Shown here piece by piece: positions 1-8,137 of a DNA stretch of 24,151 nucleotides. Each line of letters opens with the position of its first letter. Position 1 is the first letter of the stretch. The notes beneath the pieces were generated by a model. It searched no databases and had not been told where the DNA came from. It was given only the letters and a program-made list of their open reading frames with translations. Both the position numbers and the translations under genes were made by a program. Origin of the DNA: Prevotella sp. CAG:891. Lineage in GTDB: Bacteria; Bacteroidota; Bacteroidia; Bacteroidales; Bacteroidaceae. The DNA lies in the NCBI GenBank assembly GCA_000437675.1, contig FR901684.1, forward strand, positions 1 through 24,151, read 5' to 3'.

Positions 1-19
1 TTGTTAATGTGTCTACCTA

Positions 20-42
20 TATCAGTATAAGACATACTGATA
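20..42. repeat. Short perfect inverted repeat (hairpin)
   Basis: TATCAGTAT at 20-28 and ATACTGATA at 34-42 are perfect reverse complements around a 5-base spacer. No T-tract follows on either strand, so it is not a clear intrinsic terminator. It overlaps the stop codon of the possible minus-strand remnant at 22-183. It could be a weak terminator, a protein-binding dyad or chance; the sequence does not decide. Confidence 0.4.
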
Positions 43-183
43 ATCAATGCTTTCAAAATCAACACAAGAACGCTTTTGTGCACGCTGTTTGCGCTCTGTA
101 AAAACTGCAGAGGTGATGATTAATTTTTTTCTATTATTAAGATATTTGTTAAAACTGAAACGAGCCTGATAAGCGTGTAAATC
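22..183 (-). pseudogene. Possible C-terminal gene remnant, unidentified
   Basis: One minus-strand frame stays open for about 53 codons between a stop near 184 and the TGA at 22-24, with no ATG inside. The translation is rich in Lys, Arg and Gln in its middle (for example TERKQRAQKR) and ends in VLY. It looks more protein-like than the other frames here, but I do not recognise a family. A plus-strand frame is also open for about 35 codons from the edge, so openness alone is weak support. It may be the decayed end of a gene, or nothing. Confidence 0.2.
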
Positions 184-253
184 ATTTCATGTCTAACTGA
201 TTTTCTGCCGTATAGCTAACTATCTACATCTACTTATTAAGATGGGTGAACCA

Positions 254-317
254 GATAGATGTTATACGTTTTTCGTAAGTTTTCTGAAATGCGTATAACA
301 TCTATCAGAAAACTTAC
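254..317. promoter_or_regulatory. Interlocked double operator upstream of umuDC
   Basis: Two perfect inverted repeats overlap in the order A-B-A'-B'. Dyad A is GATAGATGTTATACG at 254-268 with its exact reverse complement at 292-306. Dyad B is GTAAGTTTTCTGA at 275-287 with its exact complement at 305-317. The dyad centres (280 and 296) are 16 bp apart. B' ends one base before the -7 box at 318. Both dyads lie upstream of the expected transcription start, so they should act as DNA and not as an RNA structure. I infer that they are operators for a dimeric regulator, most simply the UmuD-like protein encoded just downstream. No such protein-DNA pairing is known to me. Confidence 0.65.
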
Positions 318-325
318 TATCTTTG
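318..325 (+). promoter_or_regulatory. Bacteroidetes -7 promoter element for umuDC
   Basis: TATCTTTG matches the Bacteroidetes -7 consensus TAnnTTTG and lies 20 bases before the umuD start codon. No TTTG stands at the usual -33 distance; that place is taken by dyad arm A'. A promoter with a good -7 box, no -33 box and operators in its place fits a tightly regulated gene. Confidence 0.55.
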
Positions 326-345
326 TACGAAAATAGTGTTTAGGT

Positions 346-1038
346 ATGAACAATCAGAAGAATAAGACGATGAGTCAAGTGGACATTCAATCAGAGAATC
401 AACTGAATAAATCAGGAAGAGGCGGTAAACGTCCGGGAGCAGGCCGCCCAAAGGGAACCAGCAAACTCTATGCGTTCCGGGCGGATAAAGAGGTGGCTGC
501 CTATCTGGACAGCCAAGAGAATAAAACAGACTTTATCAAACAATGTATCACCCAACAGATGGAGGCGGTTAAGCACAGGAAGGAAGATGAAGTTTTGATG
601 CAGCTGGGTGAAGTGATGCCTACTAGCCGTATCAAACCGATGACGCTACCTTTCTTTGATGTAAAAGTGGTGGCAGGGTTTCCTATTCCTTTGAACAATG
701 ATGAACAGGCGCAGAACATCGAAGTGCTGAAGATGTTATGCCCACACCCGGATTCTTCGTATCTGATTCGTGTGCAGGGGCGTTCAATGATTGAAGCCGG
801 AGTGAATGACGGTGACATCATTATTGTAGATAAAAGTGAAAGGAACCCTACCGAGAAGCAGATTGCGGTCTGCGAATTGAACGGAGAATATACACTTAAG
901 AGAGTGCGAAAGAAGGATGGAAACGTCTGGTTAGTTCCGGCCAATCCGGAATACCCTGAGATTGAAGTCACCGATGGGGATGATTTCAGTGTTTGGGGTG
1001 TGGTAACGTATATCATTCATAAGCCTGTATATAAGTAG
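346..1038 (+). CDS. umuD: UmuD-like S24 self-cleaving protein with DNA-binding-like N-terminus
   Basis: This 230-residue protein is much longer than E. coli UmuD (139). Its C-terminal half is a clear S24/LexA-type domain. The A110-G111 cleavage site lies in VAGFPIP. The nucleophile is S147 in GRSMIEAG and the general base is K185 in YTLKR. The spacings (36 and 38 residues) almost match UmuD's G25-S60-K97. The N-terminal 110 residues are the odd part. A Gly/Arg/Pro-rich AT-hook-like stretch (GKRPGAGRPKG, about 27-37) is followed by a ribbon-helix-helix-like strand and two helices (about 42-75). I infer a LexA-like repressor and Pol V subunit in one, with cleavage separating the DNA-binding part from UmuD'. 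The S24 identity is firm; the repressor role is inference from the fusion and the operator-like repeats upstream. umuC follows after 6 bp. Confidence 0.88.
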   Translation: MNNQKNKTMSQVDIQSENQLNKSGRGGKRPGAGRPKGTSKLYAFRADKEVAAYLDSQENKTDFIKQCITQQMEAVKHRKEDEVLMQLGEVMPTSRIKPMTLPFFDVKVVAGFPIPLNNDEQAQNIEVLKMLCPHPDSSYLIRVQGRSMIEAGVNDGDIIIVDKSERNPTEKQIAVCELNGEYTLKRVRKKDGNVWLVPANPEYPEIEVTDGDDFSVWGVVTYIIHKPVYK

Positions 1039-1044
1039 TCTGTT

Positions 1045-2313
1045 ATGATTGCATTAGTAGATTGCAACAGTTTCTTTTGTTCTGTGGAGAAGGTGTTTCA
1101 TCCCGGATTGAAGAACAAACCTGTTTGTGTGCTTTCGTCTAATGATGGTTGTATTGTAGCCTTGACTCAGGAAGCTAAGGCGCTGGGGCTGAAACGTGGA
1201 GACCCTATTTTCAAACAGATGGAAATTGTGAAACGTTATGGGGTGAAACTATTTTCTACCAACATGATGCTTTATGCAGCGATGTCGAAACGGGTAAACA
1301 ATATCCTTCGTGCATCTGTGCCGCGTTCCGAGGTCTATTCGATTGATGAGTCCTTTCTCTATTTGGACGGACTTGAGAAGTATTATAATTTGAAGGAATA
1401 CATGCATGGAGTGGTGGAGAAGGTCCGACTTTATACGGATATCCCCGTCAGTGTTGGCATTGCACCTACCAAGACTTTGGCGAAAATTGGCAGCAAATTT
1501 GCCAAGCAATATAAAGGCTATAACTCGGTGTGTATGATTGATTCTGAGGAGAAGAGACGAAAGGCATTGGCACTTTTTGCACTAGCAGATGTGTGGGGTA
1601 TCGGCAAACAGACTTTGGCAAAGCTTCAGTATTTAGGAATTCAGACTCCGCTGGAGTTTGCCGACAAAAAGGAAAGCTGGGTGCGCAGTCACTTCACAAA
1701 GCCGGGTGTACAAACTTGGAAAGAGCTGAATGGTATTTCGTGCATTGATACTGCCGAGGTAGTGCAAAGACAGTCCATTTGTACCAGCCGGAGCTTCGGA
1801 AATATAGTTACGGATTATAACGAACTTCAAGCATCAGTAGCCAGCTTTGCAGCTAGTTGTGCAAACAAACTTCGGGGGCAGCATTCTCTGGCTTCATCCG
1901 TGACAGTTTTCGTATCGAGTAATCGTTTTCGGGAGGACCTTACCCAATATGTCAATGGAGAAACGCGGATTCTGCCTATGCCTACTTCGGATACGATTGA
2001 GATTACCAATGCAGCATTGGCGGTGCTGAAGGGTATTTATCGAGAAGGTATTGGCTATAAGAAGACTGGAGTAATTCTTGGAAATATTACTAATGCTTCC
2101 TATATACAGCAGAACCTATTTGATGAAGTGAAGAACCGCCCAGAGCGAATGCACCTAATGAAGCAGATTGATGCACTGAACCACCGCTTGGGTTTACGAA
2201 AAATTCATTTGGCTGTAGAGGGAGAAGAGAAGCAAGCTTGGCATAGTAAGAGCGAGTTTCGGAGTGGCAACTATATATCGGACTTGAAGGAAATATTGAC
2301 TATTCAGATATAA
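1045..2313 (+). CDS. umuC: Y-family DNA polymerase V catalytic subunit UmuC
   Basis: UmuC performs error-prone translesion synthesis together with cleaved UmuD. At 422 residues it equals the E. coli protein in length. The Y-family catalytic acids are visible: D6 in LVDCNSFF, and D101-E102 in YSIDESF. The palm and fingers occupy roughly the first 170 residues, a helix-hairpin-helix region with VWGIGKQT follows near 183-190, and the little finger extends to about 350. QQNLFD at 355-360 matches the UmuC beta-clamp-binding peptide (QLNLFD in E. coli). The C-terminal region from about 380 resembles DUF4113. It shares the umuD promoter, being separated from it by only 6 bp. I see no internal lesion and expect an active polymerase. 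Confidence 0.95.
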   Translation: MIALVDCNSFFCSVEKVFHPGLKNKPVCVLSSNDGCIVALTQEAKALGLKRGDPIFKQMEIVKRYGVKLFSTNMMLYAAMSKRVNNILRASVPRSEVYSIDESFLYLDGLEKYYNLKEYMHGVVEKVRLYTDIPVSVGIAPTKTLAKIGSKFAKQYKGYNSVCMIDSEEKRRKALALFALADVWGIGKQTLAKLQYLGIQTPLEFADKKESWVRSHFTKPGVQTWKELNGISCIDTAEVVQRQSICTSRSFGNIVTDYNELQASVASFAASCANKLRGQHSLASSVTVFVSSNRFREDLTQYVNGETRILPMPTSDTIEITNAALAVLKGIYREGIGYKKTGVILGNITNASYIQQNLFDEVKNRPERMHLMKQIDALNHRLGLRKIHLAVEGEEKQAWHSKSEFRSGNYISDLKEILTIQI

Positions 2314-2413
2314 AAAGTATAATTGTTCATTTTATTGAATTGATGGTAGACTGATTAAAATTTTGTTTATTCATTATATCCACTAATAATACATAGGGGC
2401 TTTTCCCAAATTA

Positions 2414-3182
2414 TCAGCGTCTATACATCATTTTGATGAAGTCGGTTCTTATCAGTCCGGTTGCTTCCTGCAGCAACCTAGAGCCGATGCCTTTGCGCCG
2501 GTATTCCTTCTGGATAGCTATCTGGGACAAATCACCTGTATGCACATCGAAGACACAATGACCTACCATTTTGCCGTCAAGGAAAGCACCGAGACAGATT
2601 AGTTCTGCAGCTCATCTTTCAATGGATTTGATGCTGTTTTGCCACGAAGGAAAGAGGAAAAGTCGCAAGCCTGTTGAGTAAGTCTGACGGCTTCTGTATC
2701 TACAAGCTTTACCATACAATCCTTGTTGGCTTGCAGCAGGTCAACTTGTTTGATAGTTTGTCTGAAGCAGTTAAACTTCCTAACAACTTCAAAGTTCATT
2801 CGGCGGTAAACCGCAATCGCTTTCTCATTGTTCTGCAAGACTTCAAGCAGGTACTGGCGAATGCCTGCTTCTCGGAGAAATGGTATAGAATGGGTGGAGA
2901 TTGTCCCGGCCAGATTCTGTCCTCTGTATTCCTTCACTGTTCCAGTTCCGGTGGCATAAGCCGTAGGAATGCCGTTGAATGTTCCGCTTCCGTTCAGCAT
3001 AAAGGCCACACAATTTTATCTTTTATAAAGGCAGCGAAAGAAAGTTTCGAGTTATATCCGCGCCGTTGGAGCATAGAACGCACCTCTTCCTTTTCGAAAT
3101 GTATTTCGTAGTCAGCAAATGCTCTTTCAAAGGCGCAAAATAGCGTATCAAAATCGATGTGGTCTAAATTCCGTATTTCCAT
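2414..3182 (-). pseudogene. Decayed two-domain GNAT acetyltransferase
   Basis: Minus-strand frames must be joined to read this gene. Translation starts at the ATG at 3180-3182 (MEIRNLDHIDF). It runs to about 3005, where the frame shifts in a GTGTGGCC context, and continues with NGSGTFNGIPTAYATGTGT, EYRGQ and ENNEKAI-like GNAT elements. A second shift near 2650 (a T-run) moves into FPSWQNSIKSIER, followed by an in-frame TGA near 2607. A second GNAT domain then follows, with LGAFLDGKMVGH and the acetyl-CoA-binding YRRKGIGSRLLQEA, to a stop at 2414-2416. Rejoined, it would be about 255 residues, like known Bacteroides tandem GNAT proteins. Three lesions make function unlikely. The substrate is unknown. 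Confidence 0.8.
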
Positions 3183-3283
3183 TTGATTGTGATTGAGTGA
3201 AGTTAAAGTTGAATCTGATAAACCCGGGTACTTTCGCCCCAGGGATGATAATGTCCAATTTATCAAAGGTTGACTCGCGCAAT

Positions 3284-6200
3284 CTATTCAATCAATGATG
3301 TAGACATCATATCTAAATGTCTGCAATAAGACATTAAATCTGAATACAAAGGACTATGTCGGAGAATTTCTGGATTTCCGAAAATAAATAATTGCTTACG
3401 TGCGCGTGTAAGTGCTACATTTAATTTTCTATCTACAATGTTTCCATCTATTTCTTGAAGATTGGATATGATATGAACTTGGTATGGTTCAGATATTGTT
3501 GTACTATACAGAATGTAATCGCGCTGACTTCCTTGATAACATTCTACCGTATCAATGGTAATTGTGTCAGCACATGCAAGACCTTGTTTCCTTAAAGAAT
3601 TTCTTATCGCTGAAATCTGACTCCGGAATGGAACAATAATTCCAATCTGTTTTGCTGGTTCGAAGTTCTCTAAAGCATTTTTAGAATGTAGTGTGCATAT
3701 TGCTTCTATTATTTTAGTTATTGCTGAAGCTTCTGGTATGTTGACACAAAGATTATCCGTATTTTTTAATTGAGCTATGCGAACAAAGCCTATACGAGTT
3801 TGAGCAACGAATTGTTCGTAAATATTGTCGGTATGCTGCCAATCCAACTTTTCTATTTGATGAGGAAGTGGAACAACGCAAAGTTTACCATCATAAAATT
3901 TTGCATTGACAAACTGAGCTATATCTGAATGCATTCTTCCTTGATGATTGAGCAATCCTACAAAATTGCTTCTATCATGATTTTTTTCAAGCCAATGTAA
4001 GCGTTCAAAGAGCGAGTTCCTAAGATTGAATAAACCTATTTGATGCAGTTCTTTAACTTCAACCATGGTTTGATTTTCCGGTAATTGAACTACTGCCGGA
4101 AGTTGTTTGTGATCACCAATCAATACAAATTTTTGAATAGCATTTTCTCCATTGACTTTGGCTGAAAGCAATCCCAATATTTGCGGCTCCAGTAATTGCG
4201 ATGCTTCATCAATTATTGCCGTATGGAATCTTTTCTTATTAAAGATAATCTGGGCATTTGTCAAACTTACAACAGTTCCTACAATTATCGGAATATTTTG
4301 AATCATTGAAAGAGCTACTTTACGATTCGGTAAATTATGTGCTCGTACGCTTAGTAAGTGTGAGTGATGCACTGCTGCAGTTGTTTGTTCCGATCCAATA
4401 CGCAAGTAATCAAAGGACATACTTTGTGATAAATTATCGAGCATGGAACAAATCTCATCAACAGCTCTATTGGTATAAGCCGTAAGCAACAAGGCATTAT
4501 CGTGGTAATAAGTTTCACAATTGCGATTTGCGGCTTCTGCAGTTAACAAGTATTCTTGTACCATTGATTTAAGTGCCAAGTTTGTCTTTCCTGTTCCAGG
4601 AGGACCGATCAATAGGTAGTAGTCTTTAGCTTGTTTTGCTTGCAGTATTATTTGCTCAACTGTTTCAGGGTAGCTTCCTAGTAAAGAAATTTGTTTGTCA
4701 ACTTCAGGTTCACGACGTCCTAAAAGAAGATCTTTCCGCGCAGATGTTGCTGTTAAAAATGCAAACAAATTACGAAATTGTTGATTACTTGGGCCGTCTG
4801 TACTGTCATGTTCTATAGCATAATGATTTTTACTTAATAGCTTACTATTTTGTGGATATGTTAACTTTATATCAATATGTTCACTGGTTAAAGAAGTTAC
4901 ATTACCACGAATGAGTTGTTTATTTGTTACATTGTCCTCTTCCGATGAGAAACTATAAATCTGTACCATATCTCCGACAGAAAAATTGGGGGTAAGGTCT
5001 TCATCTTGTTGTGGCAATGTAAAACGAACTCTATTCACTTTATTATTATCAGTTTCGTCATACCCTTCAACCGTAAGAGGAGCTATGATATTACCAGACA
5101 TTTTCTTTGTTTGCCAGTCTGCATTCCATGTAGAAGCAAATCCACGCAAGGAATCAGGACGTGCATCACTGGTTTTATTCATAAACATCTCTCGTTCAAT
5201 AAAACTTATAAAGTGTACAAAATAGCTCAACAGAAGAAAATCGTTTTGCATATTTTGTAGAGGTTCAGTGATGGCTACTATCTGCGGCAATAAGTACTGC
5301 AAATAGAATCGATTATTTAGATTAAACTGATTAAGCTTTTGAGGATTGAATAGAGGTATAAGGCGTAGAAAATCTCCCTTACGAATCAGATAAAGCAAGT
5401 AAATAATACCATTGCGTAATTGCAGTATATCTCGTATTGCTGTTGATGATGGACGTTCGTTAAAGAGTAGGGGATAGGTAGAATAGAACAGATAAGTGCG
5501 AAGTTTATTCCAGTCGATATTAAAGTTTCGACGTAGTATTTCGCCATACAGAGTCATTTGTAACAAATGATCAGCCTTTGGCGATAAATCACGCGACTTA
5601 TTAAAATCAGCTTTACCGCTTTTCAGTTCCAACACACACAAATGATTCTCCGTCATAACATCAAGTCGGCCTCTTAAACCTAAACTTGGACATATAAATG
5701 AAGGTTCAAGTATAATTGTTTGAGAGTCAATGCCTATATCAGGAGCTTTAAAGCGCTCGCTGACAGACTTGTAGATATTATTGTACTGTATACGAGCTTG
5801 TTCGAAAAAATCCAAATCTACTTCTTCTTTTTCTAAACAACTGAACTCTAGAATGTACTGTTCATAGCATTGCTTTAAAGAGTCCAAGTAATTATCCTCA
5901 GATTGGGCACGATTTATACAATCATCCATAAATTGATTGGCTAAATTACCCATTAAAATAGCACGATTGGAGATATTCGGTGAAAAGCGGTTCAATAAGA
6001 AGTTAAGTGGTGAGCTTCCATAGGGTTTAATACAAGCAGTCAGTGCGCTGACATCGATGAGATAATCAGGTTCGACTACAACCATATAAACCAAAAGTGA
6101 ATCTGCTCTTTGGGGATCAGTTTTGGCATCTAGCAAACAAACATTTGCTCCTTTATATAAGTATTTTGTTGTTTGATAATCTGAACTTGCAGTATCCTGC

Positions 6201-6685
6201 AGTTCAAAGAAAGACACATTGTACTCTATGTTATTTCCAGCTTCGATAACTCGAAATGAGTATAAGGAATCAATGCCACTTATAATTCCATAGACCTCTC
6301 GGGTTTGTGAACTATTAAAGTGTTTAATCTTAATTGAACGAATATGTTGAGGAAGATCAGATGGTATGTCTACTCCATATAAATAATGGATAAAACAACA
6401 TAAATCAGCAATATCTGCAAGTTCGTCATCCTTGGATGGGATTAACTCATTGTTCAGAACTAAACGGGCATTGTGTCTAAAACGATCGGCAGGACGATAA
6501 TCAATCTCTTTTACCTGACATACTGCAAATAAGCGAGAAAACAAGGTTGCATAATCCCCTTGAAAATCGACTGATTCTGAAATACATACGCGTTTTAGTA
6601 TGTTGAGGAAACGAGTATAGCGAACTTTATGATCGCCTAATAACTGGCTTATCTGACGAATTTCAGTAAAAAGAGGATGTTCCAT
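3284..6685 (-). CDS. PD-(D/E)XK nuclease fused to SF1 (Dna2/UPF1-like) helicase
   Basis: This 1133-residue protein joins a RecB/Cas4-type nuclease to a superfamily 1 helicase. Nuclease core: GRLD with D342, the E353-L-K355 motif, and Q376-x3-Y380, the QxxxY motif of RecB-family nucleases. Helicase motifs: Walker A GPPGTGKT (694-701), motif Ia near 735-743, DEAS (826-829), GDHKQLPAVV (857-866), HQGRMHS (914-920) in place of the usual QYRMHP, TVECYQGSQ (1046-1054) and LNVALTRAR (1088-1096). There is no cysteine between residues 351 and 722, so the Fe-S cluster of Dna2 and Cas4 nucleases seems to be absent. The protein probably cuts and unwinds branched or flapped DNA in repair or replication; an anti-phage role is possible but unsupported by its neighbours. 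It starts 54 bp after the transglycosylase gene, probably in the same transcript. Confidence 0.88.
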   Translation of the reverse strand: MEHPLFTEIRQISQLLGDHKVRYTRFLNILKRVCISESVDFQGDYATLFSRLFAVCQVKEIDYRPADRFRHNARLVLNNELIPSKDDELADIADLCCFIHYLYGVDIPSDLPQHIRSIKIKHFNSSQTREVYGIISGIDSLYSFRVIEAGNNIEYNVSFFELQDTASSDYQTTKYLYKGANVCLLDAKTDPQRADSLLVYMVVVEPDYLIDVSALTACIKPYGSSPLNFLLNRFSPNISNRAILMGNLANQFMDDCINRAQSEDNYLDSLKQCYEQYILEFSCLEKEEVDLDFFEQARIQYNNIYKSVSERFKAPDIGIDSQTIILEPSFICPSLGLRGRLDVMTENHLCVLELKSGKADFNKSRDLSPKADHLLQMTLYGEILRRNFNIDWNKLRTYLFYSTYPLLFNERPSSTAIRDILQLRNGIIYLLYLIRKGDFLRLIPLFNPQKLNQFNLNNRFYLQYLLPQIVAITEPLQNMQNDFLLLSYFVHFISFIEREMFMNKTSDARPDSLRGFASTWNADWQTKKMSGNIIAPLTVEGYDETDNNKVNRVRFTLPQQDEDLTPNFSVGDMVQIYSFSSEEDNVTNKQLIRGNVTSLTSEHIDIKLTYPQNSKLLSKNHYAIEHDSTDGPSNQQFRNLFAFLTATSARKDLLLGRREPEVDKQISLLGSYPETVEQIILQAKQAKDYYLLIGPPGTGKTNLALKSMVQEYLLTAEAANRNCETYYHDNALLLTAYTNRAVDEICSMLDNLSQSMSFDYLRIGSEQTTAAVHHSHLLSVRAHNLPNRKVALSMIQNIPIIVGTVVSLTNAQIIFNKKRFHTAIIDEASQLLEPQILGLLSAKVNGENAIQKFVLIGDHKQLPAVVQLPENQTMVEVKELHQIGLFNLRNSLFERLHWLEKNHDRSNFVGLLNHQGRMHSDIAQFVNAKFYDGKLCVVPLPHQIEKLDWQHTDNIYEQFVAQTRIGFVRIAQLKNTDNLCVNIPEASAITKIIEAICTLHSKNALENFEPAKQIGIIVPFRSQISAIRNSLRKQGLACADTITIDTVECYQGSQRDYILYSTTISEPYQVHIISNLQEIDGNIVDRKLNVALTRARKQLFIFGNPEILRHSPLYSDLMSYCRHLDMMSTSLIE

Positions 6686-6739
6686 TGTAAAGCAAGCAAC
6701 TATGTTTCTATGATTTGCGCATCCAGTAAATCTATCAAT

Positions 6740-8020
6740 TCAGTCATCTGTATTCGAAGATTCAATGCGAAAATCTGATGGTTTTAAAATTTTATGTTCT
6801 TTACTAAATCGATTTCTTTTATGAACACGTTGTTGATCAATTTTATGGTCATTCATCTGGGGACTGGAGTGGGGTAATTTAATTCTGCTTATATCACCCC
6901 CATATAAACTCCAGCGTTGCATGATGTTTTGTACATAATGAAAGGTTTCAGAACCAATCATATAACCATACTTAACCACAGGATCTCGATAATACCGAGC
7001 ATTACTCAAATTGAGAATATAATGACAGACATCGTTCCACTTATTTGGATTTCCTCCATATTTTTGCGTAAGTGCCCGCGCATCATTCACATGTCCAATA
7101 CCACCATTATAGGCAGCTAAAATAAACTGTATCTGCTCTTCTTTATCGTGAATGTAGGCGAATTGATTTTGAAGTTGACGGATTAATTTAGCTGCAGTGG
7201 CGATGTTTTCTTTAGGGCGGAATATCAAGTGCTCATCTAAACTAAGTTTCTTCGCGGTACTTGGCATCAATTGCATAAGCCCTTTTGCTCCTGCCCAAGA
7301 TACTGCATTCGGATCAAAGCCTGATTCTTGATAGCATTGTGCTGCAATTAAGCGCCAATCCCAGCCGGTATATGCAGCCGCTTCTTTAAAATAATGGTCG
7401 TATGTTGAAATAATATTTTTTTCACGCGAAATGAAGGGCGCACGAACTTTGCGATAAACTTGATGACGCGAATTAAAGCGTTTCTCTTCCTTTTTTTCAA
7501 TATTCAACTCTATCCCTTTTCCAAACCAATCATTTAAGGATTCTGCAAAATCAACCTCATCTTTTCTAACAGCCCATTGAGTATGTTTCGTATGAACACT
7601 CGCTCCTGCAGCTAAAAATCCTTGTTTTTGGATGTATTCAACAGGTAATTGAACTGCAATCATATCTGCTTCGCCTAATTGTAACTTTTTATACAATTCT
7701 GTCGTATCATTCACCAATACTACACGAATTCCAACTCCTATATGTTGTGCAAAGTCTTCAGCTAAAGCATATTGTAATCCCATACCAACACCCTGATAGT
7801 CGAAGTATGTATCAGGACCGCTTATCGTGGCAATAATTAATTCGCCTGAGTTAATTATACGATCGACATTCATGTTACTGGATGATTCAACTTTTGCGAA
7901 TGCACCATTAATGCCTTTATTTGTCTTCTCTCGGTTAGAATTACATGACAGAAATAATAACGAAAAGAATAATGAAGTAGATACAAAGAACTTATTCATT
8001 AGACTGAAATGATTTAGCAT
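6740..8020 (-). CDS. MltF-like membrane-bound lytic transglycosylase lipoprotein
   Basis: This 426-residue lipoprotein should cleave peptidoglycan glycan strands at the outer membrane. A hydrophobic signal ends in the lipobox LFLSC, with lipidated C26; M8 is an equally good start (MNKFF). Residues about 55-160 resemble a periplasmic solute-binding domain (SBP_bac_3), as in MltF. Residues about 205-350 form a lysozyme-like SLT domain with catalytic E232 in CYQESGF, GLMQLMP (247-253) and AAYNGG (302-307). The tail after 380 is Lys/His-rich. This two-domain order is that of MltF. It lies 117 bp after prfA and 54 bp before the nuclease-helicase gene. Confidence 0.9.
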   Translation of the reverse strand: MLNHFSLMNKFFVSTSLFFSLLFLSCNSNREKTNKGINGAFAKVESSSNMNVDRIINSGELIIATISGPDTYFDYQGVGMGLQYALAEDFAQHIGVGIRVVLVNDTTELYKKLQLGEADMIAVQLPVEYIQKQGFLAAGASVHTKHTQWAVRKDEVDFAESLNDWFGKGIELNIEKKEEKRFNSRHQVYRKVRAPFISREKNIISTYDHYFKEAAAYTGWDWRLIAAQCYQESGFDPNAVSWAGAKGLMQLMPSTAKKLSLDEHLIFRPKENIATAAKLIRQLQNQFAYIHDKEEQIQFILAAYNGGIGHVNDARALTQKYGGNPNKWNDVCHYILNLSNARYYRDPVVKYGYMIGSETFHYVQNIMQRWSLYGGDISRIKLPHSSPQMNDHKIDQQRVHKRNRFSKEHKILKPSDFRIESSNTDD

Positions 8021-8137
8021 GATTCATAATCATTCAACTATAAATGCGCAGATTCCTTAACTACTATATATATGCTGAAGTAGCATGGTAAGGCATCTAC
8101 ACATTTATAGAATAAAGGATTCGGGAATAGATTGGAA

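Larger units (their letters stand above)
1..345. other. Left-edge intergenic region upstream of umuDC
   Basis: No complete gene is visible. It holds, in order, a short hairpin (20-42), a possible minus-strand gene remnant (about 22-183), a plain AT-rich stretch, then the umuD promoter and operator region with two interlocked inverted repeats (254-317) and a -7 box (318-325). Each is listed separately. I see no tRNA, CRISPR unit or insertion-sequence end here. Confidence 0.6.

Noticed and set aside
20..42. dif or integrase core site
   Set aside because: The dyad is short and I see no XerC/XerD-like arms or nearby recombinase.
501..1016. 171-codon minus-strand frame opposite umuD
   Set aside because: It is the antisense shadow of a clear S24 protein and shows no family motif.
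2600..3010. Programmed frameshifting in the GNAT gene
   Set aside because: Two shifts plus an in-frame TGA, with no slippery heptamer or obvious stimulatory structure, fit decay better.
2674..3111. 145-codon plus-strand frame over the GNAT region
   Set aside because: The minus strand carries recognisable GNAT motifs across three frames; the plus frame has none.
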